From: Budorcas taxicolor
Taxonomy: Eukaryota; Chordata; Mammalia; Artiodactyla; Bovidae
Direction: 5' to 3'
NCBI RefSeq assembly: GCF_023091745.1
Contig: NC_068935.1
Coordinates: 62,024,724-62,088,723 of the forward strand
Length of the DNA stretch: 64,000 nt
The notes under the pieces are model-generated. The model was not told the origin of the DNA and ran no database searches. It was given only the letters and a program-made list of their open reading frames with translations. The first letter of the stretch is position 1, and each line of letters opens with the position of its first letter. Below are positions 1-12,919 of this stretch, piece by piece. A program made the translations under genes and the position numbers.

Positions 1-558
1 TTGTTTCCACGGCTGCCTGGCTTTCCTCTACCAGCATATCCCAACACCATCTCTTCCCTCACATCCCCTCAGTCCGTCTTTCCACAGTAAACATCAGACC
101 TCGCCCTGGGATTGCTCCACAATCCCTAAACTCCAGCTCCTAGCTGCTGCACCTTCCAGGGGACCAGTGTCCTTGTCTGGAGTATGTATGGCTACAGCAA
201 GGAGTGTCTGATTCTCATTCCATTTAGGCTGCCACAGATCAGCTGTTTCACTCTCGGCCTTCAGTGTTTCTCCTCTGACTCAGACAATTGCTCCAGTGTG
301 GGGATCGGACCCCTGCTTCAGTTCCCCCACCCGCCGAGGGCAGGTCCGGTCCTACTGACACTTCTGCTTTCTCCCCTAGTTCCTTTGTGCTACAGAGTTT
401 TGCATGGTTCTGTACATTCTTTTCCACTGGTCAGGTACTCCTGTCTACTCTCAGCTGGTGTTCTGCATGCATTTCTGTGTCTGAAGGTGTATTCTTGATG
501 TATCCACAGAGAGAGATGTACTCCACGTCCACCTACTCCTCTGCCATCTTGTCCCCAT
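1..558 (-). mobile_element. L1 5' UTR end (element runs off the left edge)
   Basis: Read on the minus strand, the segment begins near 558 with the ACAAGATGGCAGAGGAGTAG start typical of ruminant L1 5' UTRs and continues leftwards through GC-richer 5' UTR sequence to the window edge. The inner L1 at 35.6-43.5 kb has a related start near 43450. No ORF1 is reached inside the window. The open frames here are short and cross frames, so no protein is called. L1 assignment is fairly sure; the subfamily is not. Confidence 0.65.
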
Positions 559-1230
559 GAACCCACTTTTATCAACATACTGAGTCCACCAACCAACCAA
601 CCAAGCAGAAAACAAAAATACTTCTCATTGTGGGGATCTTAACCTTATAGAAATTTATAGAAATGCAAAGTAGCAACTTTTCTTTCCCAATGTTGAGAAA
701 CATGTTTCAAATAAAAACTATTATAATGGACATATTTGTTTTAAAATTTACTCTATGAGATACATTTTGGCCCGTAAAAGTTGAACTATTGTGTATTGAA
801 CTTTGTATTAGGGAAACTGGGTTATCCCCTTCTATACGGTAATATGTTCAGGCTTAGGGGAAAGTGCCATAACACATTATAGAGGATAACAACATTATAA
901 AACAAAGAAAAATGGCCAAGAGATGGAACTGACATTAAATACAGTGCAAGGATTTTTGAAGAAGATAACCAGTACACTGTTGTTCTGCTGAGTATTTTTC
1001 AAGTGCCCGTAATAAATATAAATACTCGGATTTACCATTTAGGCCCGCATTGTTGCCCCTCAAAAGGCAGATATCACAAAGATGGTCACTGAAGCCACCT
1101 GGATTTCAGTTACAACAATTCTAAGATGGAAGAGTAAACACAGTCATAGAAGTGAGATTTGTACATAAAATTCCTAAACGTGGAGGACAGTTGATCCAGT
1201 GTTAAGCACCAAAATTGTAGAAATATCAGC

Positions 1231-1261
<31 letters not shown>

Positions 1262-2420
1262 TTAACGTTTGTTCTTGTTGTTGCTTAGTAACTAAGTCAG
1301 GTCTCAGTCTTTAGCTATATCTCCTGATGGGACATGGGTGCAAAGGGAAGTACAAAGTAACATCTATGATGTATTCTCACCGAAAACTCAAAGCTGAGTC
1401 TGTTGAATCTCATCAGTTTACAGTAAATAACTGTGGCTAGAAGAACAGGTAAAGGAACACAAGAGGGATGCAACCAGTCAAACCCAGGATTTCTGAAATT
1501 TTAGGACACAAAGATCTCATTTCTTCAGCAAATAAAAGGCAAGGAAAAGCAAGAGGAGAGAGACTGATAATAGACTTAAGAGACTAACAAGCATGACAGA
1601 GAGAGGCAGGGTGCAGACATTGGTTGAATCCTGACTTGAACAAGCTGAGAATTAAAAGACATTTATGGAATAATCTGGGAAATTTAAACCCTGACCGGAT
1701 ATTAGATAATGCTAGGAATTATTGACAGTTCATCAAACCTGTTGCTTTAAGAAATGGATCTATGCATGCAAGGACTGTAAATAAAAGGCTATCTAGGATT
1801 TGCTTTAAAATGGCTGAATGGGGGTGGGGTAGTGACAGAGCTCGAACAGGATATATGTGAAACAGAATGAGGTATAATGGGTGAAGCTGGGTGGTGTATA
1901 GGTGGAGATCATTAGTGTTCTTTCTACCTTTATGCACGTTTGACAACTTTCAAAAAGCACGACCAATTTCCTTCTTCCATATTCTCAAAACCTCAGAAAA
2001 CCTCTCAGTGCTTCCCGGCTCTTTTTGGCCATGTGGTGTATGTGAATGGGGAATGTGTGGGCTTTGGGCTCAGAGAGACGTAGACTCAACACTAGGTGAT
2101 GTGGAACACACGGCTCAACTTTGTCTGTCCTCAGTGTCCCATTCTGTAAAATGAGATAACCCCCGTCGACCTTGCAGAATTGGTGTAAAGATCAGATATA
2201 CAAACCGCTTGTTCATGACAGTCATAATGATCCTTTGTTTGGCTCCCGGCCTAGTGTCTGGATCTTCGTTTAGGGCTTAAATGAGTTCATTATGAATGAA
2301 CTGTTAGCATATTTTACATTGACTTCGCCCTTAGTGCCTTTAGTTTTATCTGCTATGGATTATGGCCAAACTTCCCAGTCTTGATGAAATTCAAGATTAT
2401 CCATCAGTTAATGAATCCAG
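559..2420. other. gene-free stretch
   Basis: AT-rich sequence without a credible gene; the only frames are short. A T23 tract lies at 1241-1263. The part around 1640-1950 reads like the end of an old interspersed repeat, but I cannot name its family. Confidence 0.5.
1241..1263. repeat. poly-T tract (23 T)
   Basis: Uninterrupted run of 23 T. It may be the A-tail of an old minus-strand retroelement, but no matching body is evident beside it. Confidence 0.9.
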
Positions 2421-2431
2421 CACCTTCTCTT

Positions 2432-2756
2432 CAGTTCAGTTCAGTTCAGTCACTCGGTCGTGTCCGACTCTTTGCCACCCCATGAATCGCAGCACGCCAG
2501 GCCTCCCTGTCCATTACCAACTCCCGGAGTTCACTCAGACTCCTGTCCATCAAGTCCGTGATGCCATCCAGCCATCTCATCCTCTGTCGTCCCCTTCTCC
2601 TCCTGCCCCCAATCCCTCCCAGCATCAGAGTCTTTTCCAATGAGTCAACTCTTCGCATGAGGTGGCCAAAGGACTGGAGTTTCACCTTTAGCATCATTCC
2701 TTCCAAAGAAATCCCAGGGCTGATCTCCTTCAGAATGGACTGGTTGGATCTCCTTG
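2432..2756 (-). mobile_element. 5'-truncated BovB 3' end with intact target-site duplication
   Basis: The left end is the (TTCAG)n tail, the reverse of the BovB (CTGAA)n 3' tail, followed by about 325 bases of BovB 3' sequence in reverse. Perfect 11-base direct repeats CACCTTCTCTT flank it at 2421-2431 and 2757-2767, so this is a retrotransposition event with both ends preserved. Read on the minus strand it is open for 129 codons (2446-2835), but this is only the C-terminal piece of the BovB protein and not a gene. Confidence 0.85.
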
Positions 2757-2937
2757 CACCTTCTCTTACTACTCTCCAAAAAGAATCTTCAACCCTCTTC
2801 CTCCTCTTACTTTCTAAACTCATCCTCATCCTCACTTTCCTGTCTGCCTACCTTCCCAAAGGCCCTTAGAACCTGTTTATTCCCATACGCAACAGAGAGT
2901 GCAGAAGAAATTTGTCATAAAAAGTACCCCGTCAAAA

Positions 2938-3149
2938 GTGAAATGAAAGTTGCTCAGTTGTGTCCGACTCATCACAACCCCATGGACTGTAGCCCCCCGG
3001 GGCTTCTCTGTCCACGGAATTCTCCAGACAAGACTACCAGAGTGGGTTGCCATTCCCTTCTCCAGGGGAGCTTCCTGACCCAGGAATTGAACCTGGGTCT
3101 CCTGCATTGCAGGCAGATTCTTTACATCTGAGCTACCAAGGAACCCAGT
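2938..3149 (-). mobile_element. Bov-tA SINE
   Basis: tRNA-derived head at the right end (minus strand), with a B-box-like segment GGTTCAATTCC, followed by the BovA-type body with its 'ctccagtatt'-like core. Diverged from consensus. A SINE, not a functional tRNA. Confidence 0.8.
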
Positions 3150-4007
3150 CAAAAAGAGGGTAGGAAAAGAGGAGGGAAGAACAGGGAACAGAAGAGACCA
3201 TCAGAAAACAAATACACCCCTTCCTCAAGGACTGGCTGATACGCTTCTTCCTTCACCCAAGATTCCCTTAGGGAGAAATGGAAGAACACCAAATGACGAC
3301 CTGTCTCCAGTCATGATTTTCCATTCTCCAACTGTTTATACTGAGAATACGTTTTCCTGAAATGTTTATTTTTCACAGTTAATGCAGCCTGTGCAAATAT
3401 AGAAGCTTTGTTTTGTACCACACATGCTCATTAGATCACTGGCCTCTCAAGCATGCAAATAGAAAAGGTACACATGGATGGTGTTCATGAATTTGCAACA
3501 ATGCTCTGTTTTGATGGTAAAGTTCTTAAGATTCAAATGGCTGTCTTGGGCCTCTGGAAGGACAACAAGGTGAGCATAGAAGGGCATTGGTGTGGAGGAA
3601 CAAAGGCTCCAAGTGAAAGGATGGGGGCTGAGGAGTGGGTGTGTGTCAGGTAAGGACAAGGAAGGAGTCTTGGGGGGGGGGGGATTCAGTGGGAAAGAGG
3701 ATGAAGAGCTTGGATGGGGTCATCTCACTATAAAAGTGCCTGTGGACCTGGGTTGATGGGGGGAGGGTGGGGTTGGGGAGTGGGGAGGGCTTTCTTTTCT
3801 TCCTCCCTTTGTTGCTTGGGGTCAGTGTTTCAGTCACTGTGGTTTCTGGGTCACCATGGCCATAGTCTCCTAGTGGCCTATCCCAGGCTCATGGCCTCCT
3901 TCACTTAAACTCTCCCCGGGGCAGCGAGCATCCACACCTTTAGGCACTGATCGGTCATCAAGGCACCCTTCCAGCCAATGGTAGCCCTGGGTAGGTGCTT
4001 AAATGTC
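3150..4007. other. gene-free stretch
   Basis: No gene, RNA or clear repeat seen. A G11 run lies near 3673-3683 and a G-rich patch follows at 3755-3790. Confidence 0.5.
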
Positions 4008-4212
4008 ACCAAGTGTTAGTCGCTCAGTTGTGTCTGACTCTTTGCGACCCCATGGACTCTAGTCCACCAGGCTTCTCTGTCCGTGGGATTCTCCAGGCAA
4101 GAATACTGGAGTGGGTAGCCTTTCCCTTGTCGAGGGGATCTTCCCAACCCAAGGATCGAACCCAGGTCTCCCACATTGCAGGCAGATTCCTTACCAGCTG
4201 AGCCACAAGGGA
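4008..4212 (-). mobile_element. Bov-tA SINE
   Basis: Complete Bov-tA on the minus strand. The tRNA-like head with a 'gctcagctggtaagg' A-box-like segment is at the right end, near 4195-4210, and the BovA body extends to the left. It sits exactly at the left edge of duplicated segment A. Confidence 0.85.
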
Positions 4213-6683
4213 TTTGTCAAAGCAGAAGGCTTTGGCCAAAGAGGATTGGTGAGCAATAAAGCAAAGAAGTATAAAGGCCATGCATCCACGTGCCTATGGG
4301 GAAGGTGCATGGCAGATTCATGGGGAGAAATCGCCAAAGATTCCGGAGGCATTTTATAAGCCCTCCAAACCCAACGCCTTGGCTTATTTGTTACTACTGT
4401 GCGGGAAAGGGCAACCATGTGGGGAGGGAGTCTCATGACCAGGATCTCGTTTGTGTCACTGGATGTCCTGTGCCTTCTGTACTCCTTGTGGCTGATCCCA
4501 GGGCAGCGCTTTACTTTTTCTTTGCTAAGGAGCCAGTGCCCCCACTGCCCGTGTACCCAGGGGAGCCAGAGGTGATCACCAGCGTACAGATATACTGGGT
4601 GTCAGCGCATTGCTATGTGGAAGAGCATGAGCTTGGAATCCAGAGGTGCATAGAGAACGGATTCCAGATGAAATGTTTAGGAGAAGGGAAAAGGCTTACC
4701 CTGGGAGTGTGGATTGTGGCAGGTGTGGTTCTGGAGCTGGATCTGTTGATTCCCAGGCTCGAACTGCATGTCCGGCAGACCCTTCACCCTGCTCGGTGCT
4801 TCTGAAGTGCACAGAGTTCTCTCAGGGGTCAAACAGCATCAACTGTACAGACCCAGGACATGAGCACCTCCAAAGTGGATCTAGAAAATGAAAAAGAAGA
4901 TAGGAAATTAAGCCACTGAACCGGGGATTAGTTTGTCATACTCTCTTCCCCAAGTCTGGAGTGCATGCCACTCTGAAACAGAAATGTTACTTAAATCTCA
5001 CTTATAATGTGGGACTCACATTTACTTCTCCCTTCTGTTGCATTCTGAAATACTTCCGCGGTAAGCTACTGACTTTCTGCTATTCCCTCCTGTCTCAGAG
5101 GAGTGGGGATGACCAGCTCCATGAGAGTGTTCATCTGCCTGCACACATATGTTTAGTAGGAGCAGCCACAAAAGACCCTGAATCGCCAAAGCAGCCTTGA
5201 GAAAGAAGGGTATAGCCTCAGGAATCAGGCTCCCTGATTTCAGATGATACTAGAAAGCTATGGTCATCAAACAGGTATGGTACTGGCATGAAAACAGACA
5301 CACACACTAGTAGAAAAGAAGAGGGAGCCCAAAACTCAGCCTGGGGCACACGGTCAATTCATCTATGCCATACGAGGCAAGGGTATATGACAGGGGAAAG
5401 ACAGCCTTTTCAGCAGGTGCTGTTGGAGAAACTGGAGAGCTACATGCAAAGGAATCAAACTGGACCCCTTTATCACACCAAAATAAAGCCTGAAACCATT
5501 AAACTCCTAGAATGAAACATAGGCCATAAGCTCTTTGACACTGGGATTGGAAGCGATGTCTCTGGATTGAGGCCAAAAAAACAAGCAATGAATCAAAAGT
5601 CCCGAGGATGTAATGTTAGGATAGGGAATACAGTCAATCATATTGTAATAACTCTGTATGGTGGCAGGAGGTAGCTAGACTTGTCGTGCGGATCATGGAG
5701 TAATGTATAAAAACACAGAATCACTAAGTAGTGTACCTTTAAAAAAATATAATACTGTGTGTCAGTTATAATTCAATAAAAGAGATTTAATAGCAGCAGC
5801 AGTGTGTGTGTATGTACCAAACACAGGACCCGTAGTGTTTGCATGTTTCCTTGTGCTTCTGAACTAATCAAGTGGGATTTCAGAGAATCTGAAACGTGCA
5901 GAGAGATATATACAGGAGACCAGACATTGTAGATGCTCACTCTCAATATGGTGGTATATGGGATTCCCACACAGTTCCCTTGCATCCATATACACGCACC
6001 TGCACGTCTTAGCTGGGGCTACCTTTCTTCCCTCAAGAGCACACTTGATCACTGTTTCCTGTGAATGCCTACTTTTCATGCCGCTTTGCCAACTCTCTTT
6101 ACAGCATGGATGCTCTGATGTTCAAAACATTTGCTTACATAAATTTCAACCGTTTAGCTGCGTGCAATGCAGAAGACGCAGTTATTGTCTCAATCCCTCT
6201 CTTCACACTCAGAAATACACTGTTAGTAGGTCCTCCTTCTCTGCGCACACTGTACAAACATGTATTAACGTTCACCTACAGATTTTAGCTCATCCATTAT
6301 CAGTAGCAAGTGTTGTGTTCATGACAGGAGCTATCATTTCCCCAATAGAGCCACGTGTGTACGACTTTGTTCACACATACTACTCATAGATCTAATATGA
6401 AGTAGATGATGGCCACACGGACATACTTTGGGCATCACCAGCACAAACTTATTCCCGGTCGAGGTTCCGAGTCTTGTGCTCCAGGGAACTCTGCGTTCTG
6501 GCTCTCAGAGCACAGGTGTCACGTGATGACTCAGCAAAAGGGAGAAGGAGAAACTGGTGAGTGAGCCACTGCAGTCTCCCTGCATCGGGACCTCTCAGCC
6601 CATCACACAAACTCAGGGATGGCTGAGTTGCCTCAGCCCCAACCAGTGAGCTTCCCCATACCACAAGGCACACGTACATGCAC
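4213..6683 (+). repeat. duplicated segment A (inverted copies B and C)
   Basis: This segment has two inverted partners in the window. 4213 to about 5385 matches the reverse complement of 19071-20740 (C), and 5203-6683 matches the reverse complement of 11260-13698 (B). The right part is the better conserved: the open frame at 5958-6389 and its partner at 11554-11985 differ at 5 of 143 residues. The match to B stops abruptly at 6683, where a BovB fragment begins. A lacks both the BovB present in B and the Bov-tA present in C, so it preserves the empty sites. Bases 5203-5515 are an old L1 ORF2 piece. I see no functional gene here. Confidence 0.85.
5203..5515 (+). mobile_element. old L1 ORF2 fragment
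   Basis: The plus-strand translation near 5288-5515 ends in PETIKLLE, which recurs in the ORF2 of the inner L1 at 35.6-43.5 kb. The preceding bases spell the degraded L1 stretch encoding the 'YWHK' region. Short, with stops upstream. It is shared by copies A, B and C. Confidence 0.65.
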
Positions 6684-6880
6684 CTGATGCTGGCAAAGAA
6701 TGAAGACAAAAGGAGGAGAGGGTGGAAGAGGATGGAATGGTTAGATAGCACCACTGACTCAAGGGGCATGAATTTGAGCAGCCTCCAGGACATTGCAAAG
6801 GATAGAGAAGCCTTTCAGGCTGCAGTCCACAGGGTCAGAAAGAGTCAAACACGACTTAGCAACTGAAGAACAGCAACAAA
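6684..6880 (+). mobile_element. old BovB 3' fragment
   Basis: Diverged plus-strand BovB 3' sequence: the frame at 6678-6866 gives ML..N.DKRRRGWKRMEWLD, comparable to MLGGIGGRRRRGRQRMRWLD in the younger copies. It starts at the exact base where the A/B homology ends. Confidence 0.7.
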
Positions 6881-7685
6881 AATAGACAGGCTAGATGGCA
6901 GTTCCTGGTAGGTCCCTCCCTTTCCTCCATGCTAAGAAGCTGGTGAAAGCCTTCATCTGGTTGGTACACAGTGAGATGAAAGTCCGGCTGGTTCTCCTCC
7001 TGTGAGTTGCATGTGGAGCAGCATGGTTTTCTCTTACTCTGGGGTCCCGGGTCCAGGGTGGTCCTGGGGCTGTCTCTAACTGGGGGTCGCCTCAGGAGAG
7101 CTGACTTGGGGCATCCCTGTTTCTCAGTCACCTCCCCCTGACATCCAGGTGTGTCATTCTCACACGTTTTCCCCTCTGCAGGTCTTTTCTAGTTGACCCC
7201 GAGTCCTTGGATCCCATCTGCACAAACATCCCTGGCCTCGTGTGTCATGGCAGGTTGAAAGGTGGTCCTTAATGGGACCTGCATCCTAAGAGTATGTGTC
7301 TCCAGAGAAACAGAAGCTCTTGTGCCTTCACTTTACTCCCTCTATAACCCATTTGGTGACAATTCCTGTCCCTCACTGCCTATTCCATGAAGATGCTGTC
7401 TCTAATAGTCCAATAGTCTGGTTATTCATTCATTCATTCATTGGATTATCTGCGGGGTCACTGTCTAAAAAGGAGACCAGCACTCTGCGTCTGATGTATT
7501 AATCCTTCCTGGTTTCCACAGAAAGCTAACAGCACAGAGAACATTGTGATGGCATTCTTGTTTCCATGACAACCAGGGTAAGTCACTCTTTCCTGGAGGC
7601 AGAAACATTTCACAAGAAAACTGACTGGAGAGATGGAGTAAGTGTAGAGACATGGACACTAGTCGGTGTCTGCTCTCAATGTGAG

Positions 7686-7733
<48 letters not shown>

Positions 7734-8418
7734 TGCGTGGTGCCGGTGGTGTGGTCTTTACTTGGATATTAAGAGCTCTGATCCCTCCTGATTTATAAGA
7801 GAGCATGGCAGCTCCTCCTTTTGTGGGGTGCTACGGTGCCCCAGTAATCTGTCATACCCCGCCCCATGTCATGTCACACCTGTTGTGTGAGGACATTGTC
7901 ACCTGAGTCCCTGAAAGCAGGCATCCCCAAACACTTCTCATCCTACACCTTTGCTTCACAATGGTTGTCTGTTGCGTGAGCTCTTAAAGATCTTCAGTTT
8001 GCTCACCATTTACACCTACTGAGAGTGGAGTGTTTTGATGTGTATGATATGAGGGAGAAATTTTGAAGTCAGCAAATGGGACAGATGAGCAGGACTGAAA
8101 GATCTAAGGTAACTTTGCATAGCCCAGGGGAGGACATCATCAGCTACCTACCCTGAGTAGCTGGCACAGGCAAACCAAGAAACATGTTCTCTAAAAGTCA
8201 GATTTCCTTGTAGCACGCCACTAATTACGGTTCGGTAAATTGGATTAAAAACAGTGAAGTGGCTCCCTTATTATGGAAGCACGAACACAAGCTCCCTCTT
8301 AAAAGACTGTGGAGTAGGCTGTTTTTGTTTGTTTTTGGTCGTGGTTATGTTTAGAAACGGATGCTGCTGATGTTATGGTTTGGGGGTGTCTTCTTTGTTC
8401 CTAGAGAAAATGGACGTC
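6881..8418. other. gene-free stretch with microsatellite
   Basis: No gene recognised. It holds a short (ATTC)n run near 7427-7442 and the GT microsatellite at 7688-7732. Confidence 0.5.
7688..7732. repeat. (GT)n microsatellite
   Basis: About 22 uninterrupted GT units. The long open frames across it on both strands are repeat artefacts. Confidence 0.95.
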
Positions 8419-8635
8419 GATTCAGTTCAGTCACTCAGTCATGTCTGACTCTTTGCGACCTCATGGACTGCAGCACGTCAGGCTTCCCTGTCCATCACCA
8501 ACTCCCGGAGCTTGCTCAAACTCACGTCCATCAAGTCGGTGATGCCATCCAACCATCTTGTCCTCTGTCGTCCCCTTCTCCTCCTGCCTTCAATCATTCC
8601 CAACATCAGGGTCTCTTCCAATGAGCCAGTTCTTC
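8419..8635 (-). mobile_element. BovB 3' fragment
   Basis: Begins with a short TTCAGTTCAG tail and carries the BovB 3' end in reverse, more diverged than the copy at 2432-2756. No clear target-site duplication. Confidence 0.75.
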
Positions 8636-9547
8636 ACAACAGCATTTACAGGATACGCTGTTGCAGTTTTCATCAGGGTAGGGAAGTGCTGTCAGGAGAA
8701 TCAGGCTCCAGGTAAAGGATGTCCCCGCTTCTCATCTCCAGCCTTGTGTGCTGCTGAGTGGTGCTGAGACGGGGTTCTGCCAACCCCATTTTCACTCTGC
8801 CATCTGGCTCCCCGGGAGGGTCGGCCAGCAGGGTTGGTGGGGGGCAACAGGTGGTCTGGAAGCAAGACAACTGGCTGTACCTTCCTGTCTGTTCCTGCCC
8901 CTCTCGGGGTCACCCCCACGACTGCCCTTTCACACAACAGGGATAGGGACGTGTGACTTCAGTAGGAGCAACTGGTCCATATTGTGGCTCACGTCCAAAC
9001 TCCAAGGGCTGTCTCCATGGCTGCCCACAGAAAGACCAGCATCAGTAAACTGGGGAACTCTCTCCTAAGGGATCTGAGCCCCAGGGGGGAGTTGGTGGGG
9101 AGGACAGGGTAGAAGGGCCTCCTCTCAGATCCTGACCCTGTGGTGCAGGCTCATCAGTTTTTCCCAGCTTCACTGTGAGGGCTCTCAGTTTCATGCACCC
9201 TTCCCCTGACCTCCTTGAGGAACCTCACAGAGCTGGACAGGCCCTTTCCTCAGAAGTCTGAGCCCAAGCTCTGAGGCCTCCTCTTCCAAGGTCATGGGTT
9301 CTAGGAGCTGATGTATCTTCCAGAGTTTTTTCCAGAAAGACCAGTGCCCCAGTCTTTCTACCAGGGTGCCCTCCTTCTGGTCCTGTTTCTCCCGTTTTGT
9401 CTTTTTTGGACTCCAGATAATTCTATCAAGCTCCCTCTAATGAAAATAATAAGTGGACCCTGCCTAATAATCAGGTGAGTTGTGCTGTCTTTGTTTCTTA
9501 AGGTCTTTCCTTTTGCTTTGGTTTCGTAAAGCTTTACTGTTACTGCT

Positions 9548-9626
9548 TGTGTGTGTGTTTGCATATCTCATGTGTGTGTGTGCACACGCATGTGTGTGTG
9601 TGAGTGTGTGTGTGTGTGTGTGTGTG
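9548..9626. repeat. interrupted (GT)n microsatellite
   Basis: Several GT runs broken by short interruptions such as GCACACGCA. Confidence 0.9.
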
Positions 9627-10799
9627 AATGTATTATGCTTGGAGTTTGGCACACTGAGGTGACATTTTCCCCCACATTGGAAATTTTCTATTTGTGAAAT
9701 TGTCGGCTCTTTGCTCCTTCTGTATGCATGTTCTGTATCCCCTCTCTCTCTTCAATTGAACATCTCTTATGTGGCTAGGTGTACACACATTTTAAAAGTG
9801 AATATTTCCTTTTCTGAATAAAAATGTACCTCAGAAGACATGCCAAACATTTCAAATGTATCCTCGCTGCATTCTATGCCATGGTATGGAACCGTTTTCT
9901 ACACTTGCTTTCTGTTTGTTCACGTTGTCTAATGTTTCCTATTCCTTTCCTATCCCCTCAGCATCTTTATAAAATTAAGATTTTGGAGCCTGCGGACATG
10001 TGAATGCGTGATTCCCCATACTGACTTACAAAGTGATTTGAAAAGTAATGTCTGCCCTCACCGCACGTTTCCATCCTTGTTCCTCTTCTCTTTCTGATGG
10101 AACCATGTCATGACATGCCTGTTTGCCTCTCTAGACTTTTCCACTGCATTTACACGTCTTTCATGTCCTCTGGTAAGTCGTATAGCATCAGGCTTGTTGA
10201 TTGGAGAAATAAAAGCTCTGTGCCATCATGTTCTTGGGTCCCTCACCTAAGGCACAACTGGAATAGAACGAGAGGGACCTAGGAACCTGAAGCTTGTGCA
10301 TTTGAGGGCTTTACCTCTCCATGGTCTGAACTTGACGTGAAGTTCTGGCAGCAGGGTGACTGTTAATATGGCCTCCAGTCTGTTGTCCTCTGTGCATTCT
10401 GTCTCTATAGACACGTTTGATTTGATTGTGAACTGAAACATTGGATGCATTTTCATTATTCCAAGCCCTCTGAAAATTCAGGCTACTTTAAAGGTTAGTT
10501 CAAAGTTCTGTTGTTAACACATAGCTCCTCCTGTGCATAAGGTGATCCATATTGACAAGTCATAATCTATCTATCTAGTTGTCATTTATCATCCATCTTA
10601 CCTGTAAGAGTATTGCACTCCAGTTAGTGCAAAATATGAAAAGAAATTCTTCTGCATGTCTGTGTACCAAACCTGAATGGAAGGTATTTGGGCAACGTGC
10701 CAAAGCGTATGCTGGGAGGGACATTTAATGCGTAATATTTTCATCTAACACCCTTCCCTTCTGATGGTCCCGCTTAAGGAGCATTGCTGTAGTAATCAG

Positions 10800-10821
10800 A
10801 AAAAAAAAAAAAAAAAAAAAA
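10800..10821. repeat. poly-A tract (22 A)
   Basis: Uninterrupted run of 22 A. No element body identified beside it. Confidence 0.9.
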
Positions 10822-12022
10822 GAACTACAGTTGGCATCTTGGTTGTCCACTGAAAGCACTCAAAGAAAGTGTTTCATTCTTGAAAGAATGTACGCAAAAG
10901 TAAATACGAGAGAATACTGAAGTAGGTCGTACAATTTTTAGAAACTTTTTAATATATGGCACAGGTATAGCTAGAATAAAAATTCTAGAGTCCTTGGACT
11001 GATGTGCCTACATTAAGTATTCCTGGATGATTAGTTCACTGGTGCTGAATAGTTTTGCTATTTTAGGATAGTGAGCATCATTTTAGATTTTCCCAAGTGT
11101 CCTTTAAAATAACAAACTAGAAGGAGCTGAGAATAACATCTACCCTGGAAGCAGAATCATGTGCATGCATGTGTAGGGGCAGAGAGCATGGATGATATGC
11201 AACCATATCGGGTATCTTAGGTCTCTAATGTCATGCTGAGAGAGAGAAAGTGTGTGTAAGTGCATGTACGTGTGCCTTGTGGTATGGGGAAGCTCACTGG
11301 TTGGGGCTGAGGCAACTCAGCCATCCCTGAGTTTGTGTGATGGGCTGAGAGGTCCCGATGCAGGGAGACTGCAGTGGCTCACTCACCAGTTTCTCCTTCT
11401 CCCTTTTGCTGAGTCGTCACGTGACACCTGTGCTCTGAGAGCCAGAACACAGAATTCCCTGGAGCACAAGACTCGGAACCTCGACCGGGAATAAGTTTGT
11501 GCTGGTGATGCCCAAAGTATGTCCGTGTGGCCATCATCTACTTCATATTAGATCTATGAGTAGTATGTGTGAACAAAGTCGTACACACGTGGCTCTATTG
11601 GGGAAATGATAGCTCCTGTCATGAACACAACACTTGCTACTGATAATGGATGAGCTAAAATCTGTAGGTGAATGTTAATACATGTTTGTTCAATGTGCGC
11701 AGAGAAGGAGGACCTACTAACAGTGTATTTCTGGGTGTGAAGAGAGGGACTGAGACAATAACTGCGTCTTCTGCATTGCACGCAGCTAAATGGTTGAAAT
11801 TTATGTAAGCAAATGTTTTGAACATCAGAGCATCCATGCTGTAAAGAGAGTCGGCAAAGCGGCATGAAAAGTAGGCATTCACAGGAAACAGTGATCAAGT
11901 GTGCTCTTGAGGGAAGAAAGGTAGCCCCAGCTAAGACGTGCAGGTGCGTGTATATGGATGCAAGGGAACTGTGTGGGAATCCCATACCCCACCCTTCTGA
12001 GAGTGTGTATCTACAGTGTCTG

Positions 12023-12919
12023 TTGTTGTTGTTGTTGTTGTTCAGTCACTCAGTCGTGTTGGGCTCTTTGCCACCCCATGGACTGCAGCATTCCAGGTTT
12101 CCCTGTCCTTCCCCATCTCCCGGAACTTGCTCAAACTCATGTCCCTTGAGTCAGTGATGACATTCAGCCATCTCATCCCCTGTTGTCCCCTTCTTCTCCT
12201 GCCTTCAATCTTTCCCAGCATCAGGGTCTTCTTCAAAGAGTTGGCTCTTCCCATCAGGTGGCCAAACTATTGGAGCCTCAGCTTCAGCATCAGTCCTTCC
12301 AATGAATATTCAGGATTGATTTCCTTTAGGATTGAATAGTTTGGTCTTCTTGCAATCCAAGAGACTCTCAGAAGTCTTCTCCAAAACCACAGTTCTTTGG
12401 CATCCGTTGGCACAGTTCAAAAGCATCAGTTCATTAGCACTCAGCCTTCTTTATGGTCTGACTCTCACATCCATATATGACTACAGGAGAAACCATAGCT
12501 TTGACTAGATGGACTGTTGTTGGCAAAATAATGTCTCTGCTTTAAAACATGCTGTCTAGGTTGGTCATAGCTTTTCTTCCAAGGAGGAAGTGTCTTTAAC
12601 TTCATGGCTGCAGTCACCATCTGCAGTGATTTTGGAGCCCAAGAAAATAAAGTCTGTCACTATTTCCATTGTTTCCCCATCTATTTGCCATGATGTGATG
12701 GGACCGGATGCCATGATCTTTGTTTTTTGAATGTTGAGTTTTAAGCCGGCTTTTTCACTCTCCTCTTTCACTTTCATGAAGAGGCTCCTCAGTTCCTCTT
12801 CGCTTTCTGCCATAGGGGTGGTGTCATCTGCGTATCTGAGGTGATTGATATTTCTCCCAGCAATCTTGTTTTTAGCTTGTGCTACATCCAGCTCAGCATT
12901 TCACCAGATGTACTCTGCA
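12023..12919 (-). mobile_element. BovB 3' part inserted in copy B, with target-site duplication
   Basis: A (TTG)n tail opens the left end, then about 900 bases of BovB 3' sequence follow in reverse, covering the C-terminal reverse-transcriptase region and 3' end. The 11-base repeats TACAGTGTCTG flank it at 12012-12022 and 12920-12930. The matching place in copy A (around 5918-5932) has no insertion, so this BovB landed after the duplication. The protein frames are short and broken. Confidence 0.88.

Larger units (their letters stand above)
8636..11259. other. spacer between inverted arms A and B; no gene
   Basis: Unique-looking sequence between the arms. Contains an interrupted (GT)n tract at 9548-9626 and an A22 tract at 10800-10821. 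No long frame, tRNA or other RNA recognised. Confidence 0.5.

Noticed and set aside
4290..4805. 171-codon frame with a CYYC...H stretch suggesting a zinc knuckle
   Set aside because: The spacing is not that of a CCHC knuckle, the inverted copy C does not keep the frame, and no other domain is present.
7465..7806. 113-codon frame containing a histidine-threonine run
   Set aside because: Translation of the GT/AC microsatellite.
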